Source: CAZGMJ01 sp964526785 | GTDB taxonomy: Bacteria; Planctomycetota; Phycisphaerae; Sedimentisphaerales; Anaerobacaceae | Assembly: GCA_964526785.1 (NCBI GenBank) | Contig: CAZGMJ010000135.1 | Location: 1-5,825 of the forward strand | Direction of reading: 5' to 3' | Length of the DNA stretch: 5,825 nucleotides | Part shown: positions 5,811-5,825 of the stretch, piece after piece | How positions within the stretch are numbered: position 1 is the first letter of the stretch | How the letters are laid out: every line of letters begins with the position of its first letter | Notes under the pieces: generated by a model | The model's database searches: none | The model's input: the letters and a program-made list of their open reading frames with translations, nothing else | Told to the model about the DNA's origin: nothing | Position numbers and translations under genes: made by a program

Positions 5811-5825
5811 CGTTTCCGATCCTCC

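Larger units (their letters stand above)
5585..5825. other. AT-rich intergenic region upstream of the J-domain gene
   Basis: No convincing gene is seen. The stretch holds three weak 31-bp-spaced repeats (5669-5757), an unsupported 39-codon plus-strand frame (5691-5810) and a small hairpin GCGGC-TTC-GCCGC (5783-5795) not followed by T residues. The window ends before any further gene can be recognised. Confidence 0.5.

Noticed and set aside
5774..5812. Integron attC-like end (small hairpin followed by AACTCGTTAGCG)
   Set aside because: The core GTTAGCG does not fit the GTTRRRY consensus, and no matching complementary arm is present on the other side of the hairpin.

Overview
This window looks like accessory DNA from a planctomycete or close relative. 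The main clue is the large secreted protein at 1154-3874 (minus). It joins a right-handed beta-helix region with an N-W-W-G motif, a GHSFGG alpha/beta-hydrolase (lipase-like) domain, a jelly-roll-like segment and a C-terminal dockerin/EF-hand tail ending D-x-D-x-N...D-L-V-S-F-A-D-x-W-L. That tail style is common in Phycisphaerae-type genomes. This is family knowledge plus inference; no rRNA or other marker gene is present. All three convincing starts have a good Shine-Dalgarno sequence, and three perfect TATAAT boxes were found, so gene expression signals are ordinary bacterial ones.

Layout from left to right. 1-256: sequence of unknown origin with the possible 3' end of a plus-strand reading frame (stop at 162-164), a 16-bp perfect palindrome, and a sharp edge at about 258. 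257-1052: a 5' fragment of an IS3-family insertion sequence on the minus strand, comprising the outer end, a promoter, a complete orfA and an orfB cut off shortly after the first catalytic Asp. 1154-3874: the secreted lipase-like/dockerin protein, carrying an exact 204-bp in-frame internal duplication. 3875-3972: its leader and promoter. 3965-4474: a decayed C-terminal piece of a DDE (IS4-like) transposase, whose frame overlaps the stop of the next gene. 4471-5511: a lipoprotein-signal, multi-membrane-span protein ending in a J domain (HPD motif). 5512-5825: that gene's promoter, then intergenic DNA with three weak 31-bp-spaced repeats and an unproven 39-codon frame.

All convincing genes lie on the minus strand, but they do not form an obvious operon: the J-domain gene and the lipase gene each have their own promoter and are separated by transposase debris. 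The window reads as two independent cargo genes flanked and interrupted by mobile-element remains at both the left end and the middle. I did not find a clear new defence, CRISPR or retron-like system. The most unusual items are the exact internal duplication, the multi-domain surface lipase, and the membrane-embedded lipoprotein with a cytoplasmic J domain.
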